From the NCBI RefSeq assembly GCF_000568815.1, contig NZ_CP007201.1, positions 2,365,654 to 2,429,653 of the forward strand: DNA of 64,000 nt. The letters are read 5' to 3'. The stretch comes from Sulfurospirillum multivorans DSM 12446 (lineage in GTDB: Bacteria > Campylobacterota > Campylobacteria > Campylobacterales > Sulfurospirillaceae). The translations under genes were made by a program, and so were the position numbers. This document shows positions 9,801 to 18,972 of the stretch, piece after piece. Position 1 is the stretch's first letter; each line of letters opens with the position of its first letter. The notes beneath the pieces were generated by a model. It was not told the origin of the DNA and searched no databases. It saw only the letters and a list, made by a program, of their open reading frames with translations.

Positions 9801-10771
9801 TATTCAAACTTCTTTCGTTTATCCACCATCTTCACAGCACCGTAAAGCACTAAAATTGCTACCATAAAATACCCCATTGCGTTGCTTGGTTGAGTGAACG
9901 CACTATACCCTAAAATCAATAAAACAAGATTAATTCCAAGTGCAAAAAAGACAACGCGATCATGCAAAATGCCACTTTGTACCAAACGCTGATAAGCATG
10001 CTTACGGTGCGCTTGTGAAAGTTTTTCGTGATTTTTGTATCGACGTATAAGCGTGAGGGTTGCATCAAACCAAAAAAGACCAAAAAGAATAATCCAAATA
10101 AAAATGGAAAATCCACTGTTTTGATAATAAAGGGCAAAAATAGCAACCGTATAACCCAAAAGTGTACTGCCAACATCACCCATGAAAATTTTAGCCCTAT
10201 GCCAATTCCAAACTAAAAACCCAGCGACAGAAGCTACTAAAATTAAGAAATGATCCCCTCCGAACAAGAGCCATCCTGCGATGGCTAAAAAGATCGCTTC
10301 ACTTCCAGCATAACCGTCAATGCCATCCAAAAAATTATAGAGGTTGATAAACCACATGATTCCCAAAAAAGCTAAAACATTGGTTATCAATGGATTTTCA
10401 ATCATCCAAAACCCAAAATCAATTTGCTCAAGTCCACCAAGTACATAAAGCCCTGCAACACTGACACCCGCTTGCACCAAGAGCCTTAATTTTGGCGATA
10501 ATTCATACAGATCATCAAAATAACTTACAACCGAGAGCAAACTTCCACACAGTAGCGCATAAAATAAGGTGGGCTCAATTTCTTTACATGTAAAAAGATA
10601 AACAAGCCCTAAGAACCATGTCACAGCAATAGCAATGCCTCCACCATGCGGTGTTGGTGTTGTATGAGAGCTACGCTCATTAACTGTGGCAAGTAATGAT
10701 TTTTTAAGAGCATATGTGCGAATAAGGTAGGTTAAAAAAAGTGAAGCCATAAAGATAAAAAGATAAATCAT
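9800..10771 (-). CDS. Polyprenyl-phosphate N-acetylhexosamine-1-phosphate transferase (WecA/WbpL family)
   Basis: This polytopic membrane enzyme should attach the first sugar phosphate to undecaprenyl phosphate. Family motifs appear in order: an early Gly-rich PHGGGIA, FDDLYELSP with the Mg-binding Asp pair, NLYNFLDGIDG, MGDVGSTLLGY and the cytoplasmic HRKHAYQR. The His-rich loop is typical of WbpL-type enzymes that prefer QuiNAc or FucNAc rather than WecA proper. It overlaps pglF by 1 bp and the upstream epimerase gene by 4 bp. It is unrelated to the small monotopic PglC that starts the Campylobacter N-glycan, so this locus uses a different initiating enzyme. Confidence 0.9.
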   Translation of the reverse strand: MIYLFIFMASLFLTYLIRTYALKKSLLATVNERSSHTTPTPHGGGIAIAVTWFLGLVYLFTCKEIEPTLFYALLCGSLLSVVSYFDDLYELSPKLRLLVQAGVSVAGLYVLGGLEQIDFGFWMIENPLITNVLAFLGIMWFINLYNFLDGIDGYAGSEAIFLAIAGWLLFGGDHFLILVASVAGFLVWNWHRAKIFMGDVGSTLLGYTVAIFALYYQNSGFSIFIWIILFGLFWFDATLTLIRRYKNHEKLSQAHRKHAYQRLVQSGILHDRVVFFALGINLVLLILGYSAFTQPSNAMGYFMVAILVLYGAVKMVDKRKKFE

Positions 10772-11625
10772 TGCACAGTACCTTGTATCATCATGGCAAT
10801 ACCTTCCTGCGTCGAATAAGGGTTTTTGAAATGTAAAACTTCTTTTGTCCTGCTGTTATCTACGGCTAAACTCTCAAATAATCTTTTATAAAAAGAGGGC
10901 TTAACCCATTTTAGAAATCTCGCAAACAAAGGTAGTTGGATCAAAAAAAGTTTTTTCTTTTTAGCTTTGGCAAGTTCTTGTATTAACTCCGTAGTCGAAA
11001 GAGGTACATCATCACCTGCTAAAAAGATACCGCCTTTGCATTGATCTATAATCGTATCAAGTAATGCACATAAATTCCCAATAAAAACGAGACTCCGTTT
11101 ATTATCAATACCATCTAGAGGCAAGAGTGGCATTGTGTCAATCAGTTTGATCAAATTGTGCATATTTGCTTTAACACCACTACCATAAACAATAGGCGTA
11201 CGGATAATAGAAACAACAAAATTTTCATCAGCCAATTTTTGAAGCTCTTGCTCAGCTTTCAATTTAGTTCTACCATAAGCATCTTCAGGGAAACATGGGC
11301 TTGTTTCGGTATATGCAATAGCACTCTCTTCACCATACACTTTAACCGTACTCATAAAAATAAACTGTTTAACGCCATTCTCTTTTGCTTTATGCGCTAA
11401 CTGTAGCGTCTGATCAACATTGACTTTCTCATAAGCCATATCACTTGCTCCGCCCATCTGATGCACTAATGCGGAGAGATGAATGACTATCTCCACATCG
11501 TTTACATGTAAAGTTTCCACCTCATCATTGACAAAAGAAAAAGGCTGAATAGCATATTTTGAAGCATACTGCTTTTGAAAATAACTCCCAATAAAGCCAC
11601 GAGCTCCTGTTAATATAAGATTCAT
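10768..11625 (-). CDS. NAD-dependent epimerase/dehydratase, WbpV-like
   Basis: This is an extended SDR enzyme of about 285 residues with TGARGFIGS at the N-terminus, the FMSTVKVYGE strand and catalytic YGRTK. The order WbpV-like, WbpL-like, WbpM-like matches the Pseudomonas O-antigen module that makes UDP-QuiNAc and loads it on the lipid carrier. A 4-keto reductase or epimerase acting on UDP-4-keto-6-deoxy-HexNAc is therefore the best guess. I chose ATG 11625 because it forms an ATGA overlap with the preceding gene; an in-frame start at 11658 would add 11 residues inside that gene. TTTACATGTAAA lies at 11501-11512. Confidence 0.8.
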   Translation of the reverse strand: MNLILTGARGFIGSYFQKQYASKYAIQPFSFVNDEVETLHVNDVEIVIHLSALVHQMGGASDMAYEKVNVDQTLQLAHKAKENGVKQFIFMSTVKVYGEESAIAYTETSPCFPEDAYGRTKLKAEQELQKLADENFVVSIIRTPIVYGSGVKANMHNLIKLIDTMPLLPLDGIDNKRSLVFIGNLCALLDTIIDQCKGGIFLAGDDVPLSTTELIQELAKAKKKKLFLIQLPLFARFLKWVKPSFYKRLFESLAVDNSRTKEVLHFKNPYSTQEGIAMMIQGTVQ

Positions 11626-12536
11626 TTTTGACCGCCAAAAATACTTATCAAAAGGCACGCAAAGAAAAATAAATATTTATCTTTGGGCTTCCTTCGACAT
11701 TTTTGTGCATGCCAAGCGAGCTTAAAAAAGCCAATTTTATCTAAAGGCGACCATTCCTTCACAAACGGTTGTTCACCCATGCCTATAATAATAGCAATTG
11801 TTTTCGCTTGAGCAATTGCACCACCAAATAAAATTTTTTTCAAGCGATACAAAAAAGCTTTCAACCCTTGATTGACGCCAACTTGATTGTTTGTATGTTG
11901 ACGATATCGCATACTTGGCTTTTCCTCAATTACCCAATGAAAACCATTAGCTCTTGCATATGCATAGCAAAACCAATCATGCAACCATAGAGTATTAACC
12001 AAATCCCATTTTTGACAAATACACTGCTTTACATGTACTGCTAAAGCCTGTGTTAGAACATAGGTACATCCAGGACCTGCTGCTTCAAAGAGGTAATCAT
12101 ACTGACATTGTGGCTGTGACTTTACAATCAACTTTTCACGTCCATCTTCCCAAAAGGCTAAGACATTGCTAGAATATCCATCAGATTTTGTTTCATTTAA
12201 TTTTTGGATTGCGCGACTTAACTTATCTTGGTACCAAATATCATCCTGATCTGCAAAAGCAATAAAATCATACGGCGTAAAATCAACATCACGAATAAGA
12301 CGAAAGAAGTTTTTTGCGGCACCTCCAAAACGACCTATATCCTCTAATATCATTATTTGAGAGTTATCGGGATAAGACGCTTCTATCCATTCTCGTGTTC
12401 CATCGCGTGATGTATCAATACTAAGAAAAATCGTTACCTCAACATCTTTTTGATTTAGAATACTGTCAATCTGCTCTTTTATGTAGGCTTTCCCATTGTA
12501 AGCCGCTAGCAAAATAGCAATAGCAGGGTTAGTCAT
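11622..12536 (-). CDS. Glycosyltransferase family 2
   Basis: The GT-A fold starts with AILLAAYNGKAYIKEQIDS, followed by the nucleotide-sugar Asp of FLSIDTSRDGT and the metal-binding FADQDDIWY (DQDD in place of the usual DxD). The C-terminal part is of the rhamnosyltransferase type (LHDWFCY, RYRQHTNN). The acceptor and donor cannot be told from sequence. ATG 12536 is preceded by AGGTG at proper spacing; a GTG at 12545 would add three residues. It lies in the run of transferases that assemble the surface glycan and overlaps its neighbours at both ends. Confidence 0.87.
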   Translation of the reverse strand: MTNPAIAILLAAYNGKAYIKEQIDSILNQKDVEVTIFLSIDTSRDGTREWIEASYPDNSQIMILEDIGRFGGAAKNFFRLIRDVDFTPYDFIAFADQDDIWYQDKLSRAIQKLNETKSDGYSSNVLAFWEDGREKLIVKSQPQCQYDYLFEAAGPGCTYVLTQALAVHVKQCICQKWDLVNTLWLHDWFCYAYARANGFHWVIEEKPSMRYRQHTNNQVGVNQGLKAFLYRLKKILFGGAIAQAKTIAIIIGMGEQPFVKEWSPLDKIGFFKLAWHAQKCRRKPKDKYLFFFACLLISIFGGQK

Positions 12537-13626
12537 GCTTTTCACCTAAAAGGATTTCAAAAAGTTCTTGCCATGTATGAGAAGCAATACCTTTTGGCTT
12601 TTCATTCACATGAGGTTCATACACCAATGTTTCATCGATATACTGTTTGATTAAATTGGCTAAAGAAAAGGCATCTTGTGGCGGAAAGAATTGCACTTTA
12701 TCATATGAGCCCACCGTTTCATGCGCATATTCCAGATCAGCAGCAAAGATTGGTTTTTGAAACATTTTAAATTCACTGATTGGCAATCCCCATGTTTCAA
12801 GTTTAGAAGGGAAGATCAAACCATCTGCTAATTGATACAAACTGAACACTTTATCTCTACTCTGAAGTCCTATGAATTTTAACTCAGGAATTGAACCATA
12901 GTGTTGAACAATCCATCGCGAATATCTATTTTCGGTACCATCAACTGTTACGATAACTTCAAGCTTTGCTTTATACTTATCCTCTAAAAGCAAAATTGCT
13001 TCGGCAATGATTTCTATGTTTTTGAAAACTCTCGGAAAAGTAGGATAGAAAAAAATATGCTTTTGGTTTTGAGAAGATATCATAGGCTCTGTTTTTAAAA
13101 CAATGTTTGGATAAGCAACAACGCAATTTCGAATCGGATACATTGCTCTAAATTTTTGACGAAGCCACTCTTGTTGAACAATAACAAAGTCATTTTTTTC
13201 GATATTGATCCTGTACAGCCATTTATAAAACCAACAAAAAAGTGCAAATTTTGGATCTAAGAACAACTCTTTTTTTGTAATCTTAAAAAAAGGCGATGGG
13301 TTATGACAATAGACTGCTCGTATTGAAGCTTCAACATTAGGGGTAATATCATGAAGAGACAACCAAAGATATGGTTTTAACACTTTAGATAACTTTTTAA
13401 AATACACATACTCATAGTAAAGTCGATACACATAAGACTTCGTTGATTTCGGAAATTCGATAAATTCAATGTTTGGAAAAGAAGGGAAAAGCTCTTTACT
13501 GTGCACCAAAGCATAAATTTTATAGGTTTTGGTTAAATGACCATCCAAGGCTTTGAGACAATCTTGAAATATAGAGAGTGGACCACCTTGTATAAAGTTA
13601 ATCCCAGAAATTATAATCGTTTTCAC
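12529..13626 (-). CDS. Glycosyltransferase, GT4-like (GT-B fold)
   Basis: A 365-residue protein with a divergent N-terminal domain (GINFIQGGP) and a recognisable C-terminal half. HIFFYPTFPRVFKNI opens the donor domain, and FPSKLETWGLPISEF holds the E-x7-E motif of retaining GT4 enzymes. The likely start is GTG, in a GTGA overlap with the acyltransferase stop downstream in the array. The gene is AT-rich and has no close signature for a given sugar. The role, adding a residue to the lipid-linked glycan on the cytoplasmic side, is inferred from context. Confidence 0.85.
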   Translation of the reverse strand: MKTIIISGINFIQGGPLSIFQDCLKALDGHLTKTYKIYALVHSKELFPSFPNIEFIEFPKSTKSYVYRLYYEYVYFKKLSKVLKPYLWLSLHDITPNVEASIRAVYCHNPSPFFKITKKELFLDPKFALFCWFYKWLYRINIEKNDFVIVQQEWLRQKFRAMYPIRNCVVAYPNIVLKTEPMISSQNQKHIFFYPTFPRVFKNIEIIAEAILLLEDKYKAKLEVIVTVDGTENRYSRWIVQHYGSIPELKFIGLQSRDKVFSLYQLADGLIFPSKLETWGLPISEFKMFQKPIFAADLEYAHETVGSYDKVQFFPPQDAFSLANLIKQYIDETLVYEPHVNEKPKGIASHTWQELFEILLGEKHD

Positions 13627-14216
13627 ACTCTAACCCACTCATTTTTTTCAAAATCAAATTGCTTAATCACTTTGGCAGGAGATCCTAGTGCAATGCTAAA
13701 AGGCGGTATATCTTTCGTGACAACAGACATCGTACCAACGATACTTCCTTTGCCTATCGTAACGCCAGGTAAAATAGATACAAATTCACCTATCCATACA
13801 TCTTCTTCAACAATGACGGCAGAAGAAGAAAGAGCCCGCTCAAGAGGAGGAACCAAAGGAGAAGTGTGAATATGATTAGCGCCATAACTTCCATGATTAT
13901 GATCCGTAATAAATACTTTACTCGCAATTAAAACACGATCTTTTATCGTAATAGATTCAATTGCAGCAATATGCACATAGTCATTTATCTGAACATCATT
14001 TCCTACATGTAAAACTATTTTGGGTTCACTTGGGAAGGCATCTAAACGGCACCCAACACCTGTTGTGAGTCTTTTCCCAAGATTCATATAGCGACGGCCT
14101 CGGACATAAAAAGGTAATCGAATAATCCGACTCTGCTGATAAAACAATTTCGTATAAAGATAATTCATCATTAATCGAAGCGAAAACTTATTTAAGTAGT
14201 ATGAAAATAATTTCAT
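13623..14216 (-). CDS. Acyltransferase with left-handed beta-helix (hexapeptide repeats)
   Basis: Hexapeptide repeats (VGNDVQINDYVHIAAIESITI, then VWIGEFVSILPGVTIGKGSIVG) form a trimeric beta-helix like maltose/galactoside O-acetyltransferases. The catalytic His is likely in DHNHG. It probably O-acetylates a sugar of the O-antigen. An N-terminal hydrophobic-basic stretch precedes the helix. ATG 14216 overlaps the upstream stop as ATGA; 14234 is an alternative start six codons earlier. It is one of two such enzymes in the array, the other being at 16220. Confidence 0.85.
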   Translation of the reverse strand: MKLFSYYLNKFSLRLMMNYLYTKLFYQQSRIIRLPFYVRGRRYMNLGKRLTTGVGCRLDAFPSEPKIVLHVGNDVQINDYVHIAAIESITIKDRVLIASKVFITDHNHGSYGANHIHTSPLVPPLERALSSSAVIVEEDVWIGEFVSILPGVTIGKGSIVGTMSVVTKDIPPFSIALGSPAKVIKQFDFEKNEWVRV

Positions 14217-15103
14217 TGTTTTAATAATTTCCATCCGTCCATTAGTGCTCGTAACAGTTCTTTACGCTCTTTTGATCCATATTGAACATATTTAATAATT
14301 CGTGTTGAATAAAAATAGAATAAGGAGATCATTTTTTGCATCAAATTAAAATTTTTACCAATAAAATAGAGGCGATTACGTGTTGTATAATAGATAGAAA
14401 AAAGACTGTTTGCACCACCTGTGCTAATGCTAACCTTATGCTGTACAATTGCTTGAGGAAAATATACGATTTTATAACCCGCTAATTGTGCTCTGTAAAT
14501 AAAGTCTGTATCATCATAATAGACAAAATATTTTTCATCCATCATGCCAACTTTATGAAAAACTTCACAAGAGAGCAACATAAAACATGTTGGCGCAAAT
14601 CCAATATATTCAATACTATTATAGTCTCCAACATCTTCTTCTTGATTACCCCTCATAGGTGTTAGTGCCTTGTATGTCAGGATTTCCCCACCTGCCATCC
14701 ATAATTTTGATGTGCCATAATAATAAATTTTTGGCACAATAATTGGCTCATGTTTGGTTTGGGCATAATCCACCATCAATGAAATGGTCTCTTCTGGAAA
14801 TTCAATGTCATTATTGAGTAAAAGTATATAATCACACTGCTCTTCTAATGCTTTGAAAATACCTTGATTATTCCCTTTTGCCACGCCTAAGTTTGCATTA
14901 TTATTGATAAATTCGACAGGGATTGCATAATCCTTAGATAATCGCATTGCTTCATTGAGAGCATCATCATTGGGTGAATTATCAATCACATACAGTACAT
15001 AATTCGTATAAGTCTGTTTTGAAAGACTTTCAAAAAAACCTTCCAAAACTTCTATACCATTATAGAGCACTGTTACAAGTCCTAATTTAGGTAATACACT
15101 CAT
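14213..15103 (-). CDS. Glycosyltransferase family 2, rhamnosyltransferase-like
   Basis: The 296-residue protein shows the GT2 pattern LVTVLYNGIEVLEGFFESL, VIDNSPNDDA, LLLNNDIEF (with the DxD-like NND) and the late YVYYDDTDFIYRAQLAGY block. These features are shared by bacterial rhamnosyl- and related transferases. The linkage cannot be deduced. It is coupled by ATGA overlaps to the acyltransferase downstream and to the SDR gene upstream. It is cytoplasmic or peripherally membrane-bound. Confidence 0.87.
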   Translation of the reverse strand: MSVLPKLGLVTVLYNGIEVLEGFFESLSKQTYTNYVLYVIDNSPNDDALNEAMRLSKDYAIPVEFINNNANLGVAKGNNQGIFKALEEQCDYILLLNNDIEFPEETISLMVDYAQTKHEPIIVPKIYYYGTSKLWMAGGEILTYKALTPMRGNQEEDVGDYNSIEYIGFAPTCFMLLSCEVFHKVGMMDEKYFVYYDDTDFIYRAQLAGYKIVYFPQAIVQHKVSISTGGANSLFSIYYTTRNRLYFIGKNFNLMQKMISLFYFYSTRIIKYVQYGSKERKELLRALMDGWKLLKQ

Positions 15104-16230
15104 TTATAGAGCCCTTTTTCTTTCATTTCAACAATACTTTTTTCATAATTATCTTCCATAATTTCCTGATTCTCAACCCATGATGTGAATCTTTTAATAC
15201 CCTCTTCAAAAGAAACTTTTGGTTTAAAACCAAGTTTTTGCTCTATTTTTGTTAAATCCGCATAGTTATGTCTAATATCACCTAAACGGTAATTACCTGT
15301 TATAGTGACTTTTGAATCACTTTGATACGCATTGATCAACGTCTTTGCAACGGTTAAGACATCAATGGCTTGCCCCAGTCCAACATTAAAGACTTCACCA
15401 TTAGCTTCATCTTTTTCGATGCCTAAAATGGTAGCATCAACCACATCATCCACATACACAAAATCTCTGCTTTCTAGCCCATCTTCAAAAATAGCAATAT
15501 CATTGCCATTTTTAATTCGTGTTGAGAATATGGAAAGTATGCCAGTATATGGATTTGAAAGTGACTGCCCTGCACCATAGACATTTTGATACCTAAAGGC
15601 AACAGAAGGAATACCTAAAGATTGCCCCATCAACATAAACATTTGCTCTTGAACATGTTTGGTAATGCCATAAATAGAAGTAGGATGGATTTTACTCTCT
15701 TCATCGGTTGGCTGTAAAGTAACTTCATGTTGACAATAAGGACATTGAACACCAAAATTCCCATGTGCCATATCATTATCAAGTCTCGCAATAGGATAAA
15801 CTGTACCATGTTCTTTACATGTATACTTTCCTTCACCATAAATCGCCCGTGAAGATGCAACAACAATTTTTTTGACACTATGTGTTTCATTTGCCAAAAT
15901 ATCTAAAAAGATAGAAGTACCTTTGACATTAACATCGGTGTATTTTTCTATCTCATACATGGATTGTCCCGTGCCTGTTTCAGCAGCTAAATGCACCACT
16001 ACATCAATGTTTTCTAATGCTTTTTTCCAATCATCATAATTTAAAACCGTACCGTGAATAAAGTTGGCTTTGTCTTTAATAGAGTGATATAAAGGAGAAT
16101 TTTCACTGTGAATTTGAGGCGAAAGATTATCAAGAACTGTAACGCTATAACCTTTTTCAATCAACTTTAAACTTAAATTTGAACCGATAAAACCTGCTCC
16201 ACCTGTGATTAAGATATGTTTATATTTCAT
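15100..16230 (-). CDS. NAD-dependent epimerase with zinc-ribbon insert (dTDP-L-rhamnose 4-epimerase-like)
   Basis: An extended SDR with GGAGFIGS near residue 11 and catalytic YGITK. Between the central strands lies an insert with TCKEHG (C-x2-H) and, about 30 residues later, CPYC (C-x2-C), followed by PTDEES. This looks like a small zinc ribbon. As I recall, such an insert marks dTDP-L-rhamnose 4-epimerases (dTDP-6-deoxy-L-talose synthesis), so that is the favoured activity. ATG 16230 has AAGGAA about 10 nt upstream; the ATG at 16251 lies further inside the preceding gene. The rmlC/rmlD genes needed to make its putative substrate are not in the window. Confidence 0.8.
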   Translation of the reverse strand: MKYKHILITGGAGFIGSNLSLKLIEKGYSVTVLDNLSPQIHSENSPLYHSIKDKANFIHGTVLNYDDWKKALENIDVVVHLAAETGTGQSMYEIEKYTDVNVKGTSIFLDILANETHSVKKIVVASSRAIYGEGKYTCKEHGTVYPIARLDNDMAHGNFGVQCPYCQHEVTLQPTDEESKIHPTSIYGITKHVQEQMFMLMGQSLGIPSVAFRYQNVYGAGQSLSNPYTGILSIFSTRIKNGNDIAIFEDGLESRDFVYVDDVVDATILGIEKDEANGEVFNVGLGQAIDVLTVAKTLINAYQSDSKVTITGNYRLGDIRHNYADLTKIEQKLGFKPKVSFEEGIKRFTSWVENQEIMEDNYEKSIVEMKEKGLYK

Positions 16231-16876
16231 CTTTAAAATTTCCTTTAGCATCTGTTTTTTCCCACTGTTTTGTTATAACATCATAACGTTTTACAATCTT
16301 TGCAGGGATTCCAACAATGACACAGTAATCAGGAAATTCACCTCTGACTACGGCGTTGGCACCTACCACACAATGTTTCCCGAGAATAGTACCTGCTTGA
16401 ATTTTGACGCCACTTCCAAGAAAACAATTTTCACCAATTTTTGTTTTCTTTACATGTAAAGCTTGCTGTGCGATGGGAACATTCAAAGTTTGATAGTTAT
16501 GGTCTATGTCAGTTATCATAACATCGAATAAAAGCGTTGTATTTCTCCCAACTATTAGCTCATCTGCAGCCGTTATATGACATCGCTGTTCTATCGAAAC
16601 ACCTTCTTCAAGAATCAGATGTGGTGTAAAGATTTGATTGCCTTTTTGGGCGATACACTCAAGCCTTGCATGGTCACGAACAATCACACGATCTTTAAGT
16701 GTGATATAGTGAGCATTTTTGAGTAACAATGGATTTTTAATAATGCACGATTTTCCCAATGCTTTTAATGCATACTTATACAAAGTATACGTTTTGACTT
16801 TTGCCCATACTAAAGCAAGATAATTGCATTTTTCATAAAAAGGTAATTGCAAAAAGAGCATTATTTTTTGAATCAT
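16220..16876 (-). CDS. Acyltransferase with hexapeptide repeats (WbbJ-like)
   Basis: The 218-residue protein has repeats such as ITLKDRVIVRDHARL and GENCFLGSGVKIQAGTILGKHCVVGANAVV, forming a left-handed beta-helix, with DIDHN carrying the likely catalytic His. The fold and the C-terminal cap match WbbJ/NodL-type O-acetyltransferases. It most likely acetylates a sugar of the surface polysaccharide. It overlaps the upstream glycosyltransferase gene by 4 bp. A perfect TTTACATGTAAA at 16449-16460 encodes ALHVKKT, right beside the beta-helix. Confidence 0.85.
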   Translation of the reverse strand: MIQKIMLFLQLPFYEKCNYLALVWAKVKTYTLYKYALKALGKSCIIKNPLLLKNAHYITLKDRVIVRDHARLECIAQKGNQIFTPHLILEEGVSIEQRCHITAADELIVGRNTTLLFDVMITDIDHNYQTLNVPIAQQALHVKKTKIGENCFLGSGVKIQAGTILGKHCVVGANAVVRGEFPDYCVIVGIPAKIVKRYDVITKQWEKTDAKGNFKDEI

Positions 16877-17697
16877 GCCATATTTTCCAAAATAAGATCA
16901 CGATGCTTATCATTAGCTTCTTCAATGGTTGCTGTGGATAAATCATGATTTTTCTCATACACTTTCATATTTTTCACAAAAGCATAAAAAATCATTAATA
17001 GCGTTAGAGAAAGCCCCGCGAATCCTGCCTTGTAACCTTTTTTTAAAATATACTGTTTTAGAAAGTAGTATCCAACTAAAGCCAAAGGATACCATAGTCC
17101 TTTTTTCTCGGTATAACCAAAGCGCATTTCAGTCTCAGTATATCTATTAATGACATTCAGATACGATGCTGCCGTATTACTAATAAAATGATGTACAAAA
17201 AAAGCACCTTCTAAATAATAAACTTTCTCCGAAGGAACAATACATTTACCAAAACCATGAATAGGATTGTCGGTAAAATCAATCGCATGCTTTTTAAATA
17301 TTTTATTGGTGCGAGCATTAAAAGCATCATGACAGAATTGACCATAAAAATAATTTTTACGATCAATGCTAATCACTTCATAACGATTAGATGCAATAAT
17401 TTTTTGAATTTCAACCAATGTTTTTTGATCAAGCATTTCATCTGCAAAACCAAAATACAACCATTCCGTCGAAATTTGATCGTAGAGAAAATCTACCAAT
17501 TCCTGATTTTCAACATATTCATATTCTTTTTCTCTTGTAAATACTTTGCACCCATAACGATGCGCTATTTCTGTCGTTTTATCGGTTGATTTGTTATCTG
17601 CTAGTAGGATTTCACCAAATTGTTGAAAGTTCTTTATAACGCGCTCAATACGCTTCTCTTCATTAAACGTAAAAATAACAAATGTAAGATTATTCAA
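16873..17697 (-). CDS. Glycosyltransferase family 2 (WaaE/KdtX-like)
   Basis: The N-terminus FVIFTFNEEKRIERVIKNF and LLADNKSTDKTTEIA, then WLYFGFADEML, follow the pattern of small GT2 enzymes related to LPS core beta-glucosyltransferases (WaaE/KdtX). The C-terminal part carries an amphipathic or membrane-associated segment near 200-240. I favour TTG 17697 as start, because AAGGA lies 7 nt upstream. A GTG at 17703 is too close to it. The gene overlaps the flippase gene by about 8 bp. The sugar is not predictable. Confidence 0.82.
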   Translation of the reverse strand: MNNLTFVIFTFNEEKRIERVIKNFQQFGEILLADNKSTDKTTEIAHRYGCKVFTREKEYEYVENQELVDFLYDQISTEWLYFGFADEMLDQKTLVEIQKIIASNRYEVISIDRKNYFYGQFCHDAFNARTNKIFKKHAIDFTDNPIHGFGKCIVPSEKVYYLEGAFFVHHFISNTAASYLNVINRYTETEMRFGYTEKKGLWYPLALVGYYFLKQYILKKGYKAGFAGLSLTLLMIFYAFVKNMKVYEKNHDLSTATIEEANDKHRDLILENMA

Positions 17698-18943
17698 TTT
17701 CACATCCTTTTTTGTATTTATAAAATACTAAGTAGATCATATAGATAACGACGCCTAACTGCGAAAATATAATAGGAAGACCGATTGTCCAAACTGAAAA
17801 AATATTCAAAAAATATAAAAATCCAAAAGAGACGATAAACGTTATTAACCCTGCCCATGAGGCTACAATCGTTTTTGCGGTTAAGTTATGAATCATAAGA
17901 TAAATAGATAGACCACCTATTATCATATTGCTTCCTTCCGCTAATATCCCATAAAAAATTAAATAGGAATATTGAGAAAAAAATGAGTTTGTTAGTAGTG
18001 TAACAATTTCTTTTGAAAAAAATGTACTAACCAAAATGACTACTAAAATAACACCAAATGCTATTTTAGTATATCCAAAGATATCTTTTCCATTTGTTTT
18101 ATAGAGATTTGGAACAAATAATTGTGAATAAATAACAGATGCTGCATTCATGCCACTTTGCCCCACATTTGATACGGTTGTATATAACCCCATAATTTCA
18201 ATATAGCCTAGCGGCGCCAACAATACCCTATAGCCCTGCATTTGGATCCAATTGATAATGGCGCTAATGGATATAGGATATGAAAAGTGAAAGACTTCTT
18301 GAGAGCTAAACGTAGCTTTTTCAGGTATTAAATACTCTTCTTTTTTCCGTAAAAGTAAATATAAAATGACACTTATACAAAAAGTTGCTAATATCGTTGC
18401 CACTAATAAAAGAACTGCTGAAGCATTAAAATATTGAATCAGTAATAAGAAAAAACTTATCTTTATAAATCCTTCTCCAACAAGTGTATAAATGGCATTT
18501 CGCCTATAATCCAAATTATTTAAAAAGCCACGGACTACTGTATTAAAATAGAATAATGGTGATAATAAGAAAATGAGTAATACAGTAAAAAGTAAAGAAG
18601 AATCAATAAAAAATATTGTACATTCAGTAAGCACCATTAAAAATACAACAATATAAAATATCTGTTTATTAAGTGGTAAAAATGACCTTAATGATTTTTG
18701 TGCTGACTTTAAATAATGTAACTTTGATTGCTGAAAATAATCTAAAGGAACTAATAAAAAAGCATTGATTGAATATGAAAGCGTAACCAAAAGATAATAT
18801 ATTCCTAACTCATAAACACTTAAATAGTTTGAATACAATTTCAAAAATACGAGTTGCAGTACAATACTGAGACTTCTAAAAAATATAATTTCAAAAAATA
18901 CTACTTTATTGATCGTCATGCTCAATAACTTGTAATATAACAT
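17690..18943 (-). CDS. Polysaccharide biosynthesis flippase (Wzx-like, MOP superfamily)
   Basis: A 417-residue protein that is almost entirely hydrophobic, with about 12 membrane helices and few charged loops. This is the pattern of Wzx O-unit flippases, which move lipid-linked repeat units across the inner membrane. No motif is decisive because the family diverges quickly. The gene is clearly more AT-rich than its neighbours, which is common for wzx genes and hints at horizontal transfer. Either ATG 18943 or ATG 18919 could be the start; no strong ribosome-binding site is seen before either. No separate Wzy or Wzz is evident in the array. Confidence 0.8.
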   Translation of the reverse strand: MLYYKLLSMTINKVVFFEIIFFRSLSIVLQLVFLKLYSNYLSVYELGIYYLLVTLSYSINAFLLVPLDYFQQSKLHYLKSAQKSLRSFLPLNKQIFYIVVFLMVLTECTIFFIDSSLLFTVLLIFLLSPLFYFNTVVRGFLNNLDYRRNAIYTLVGEGFIKISFFLLLIQYFNASAVLLLVATILATFCISVILYLLLRKKEEYLIPEKATFSSQEVFHFSYPISISAIINWIQMQGYRVLLAPLGYIEIMGLYTTVSNVGQSGMNAASVIYSQLFVPNLYKTNGKDIFGYTKIAFGVILVVILVSTFFSKEIVTLLTNSFFSQYSYLIFYGILAEGSNMIIGGLSIYLMIHNLTAKTIVASWAGLITFIVSFGFLYFLNIFSVWTIGLPIIFSQLGVVIYMIYLVFYKYKKGCEIE

Positions 18944-18972
18944 TTAGAAATATAAATAATCATCGACAAAAT

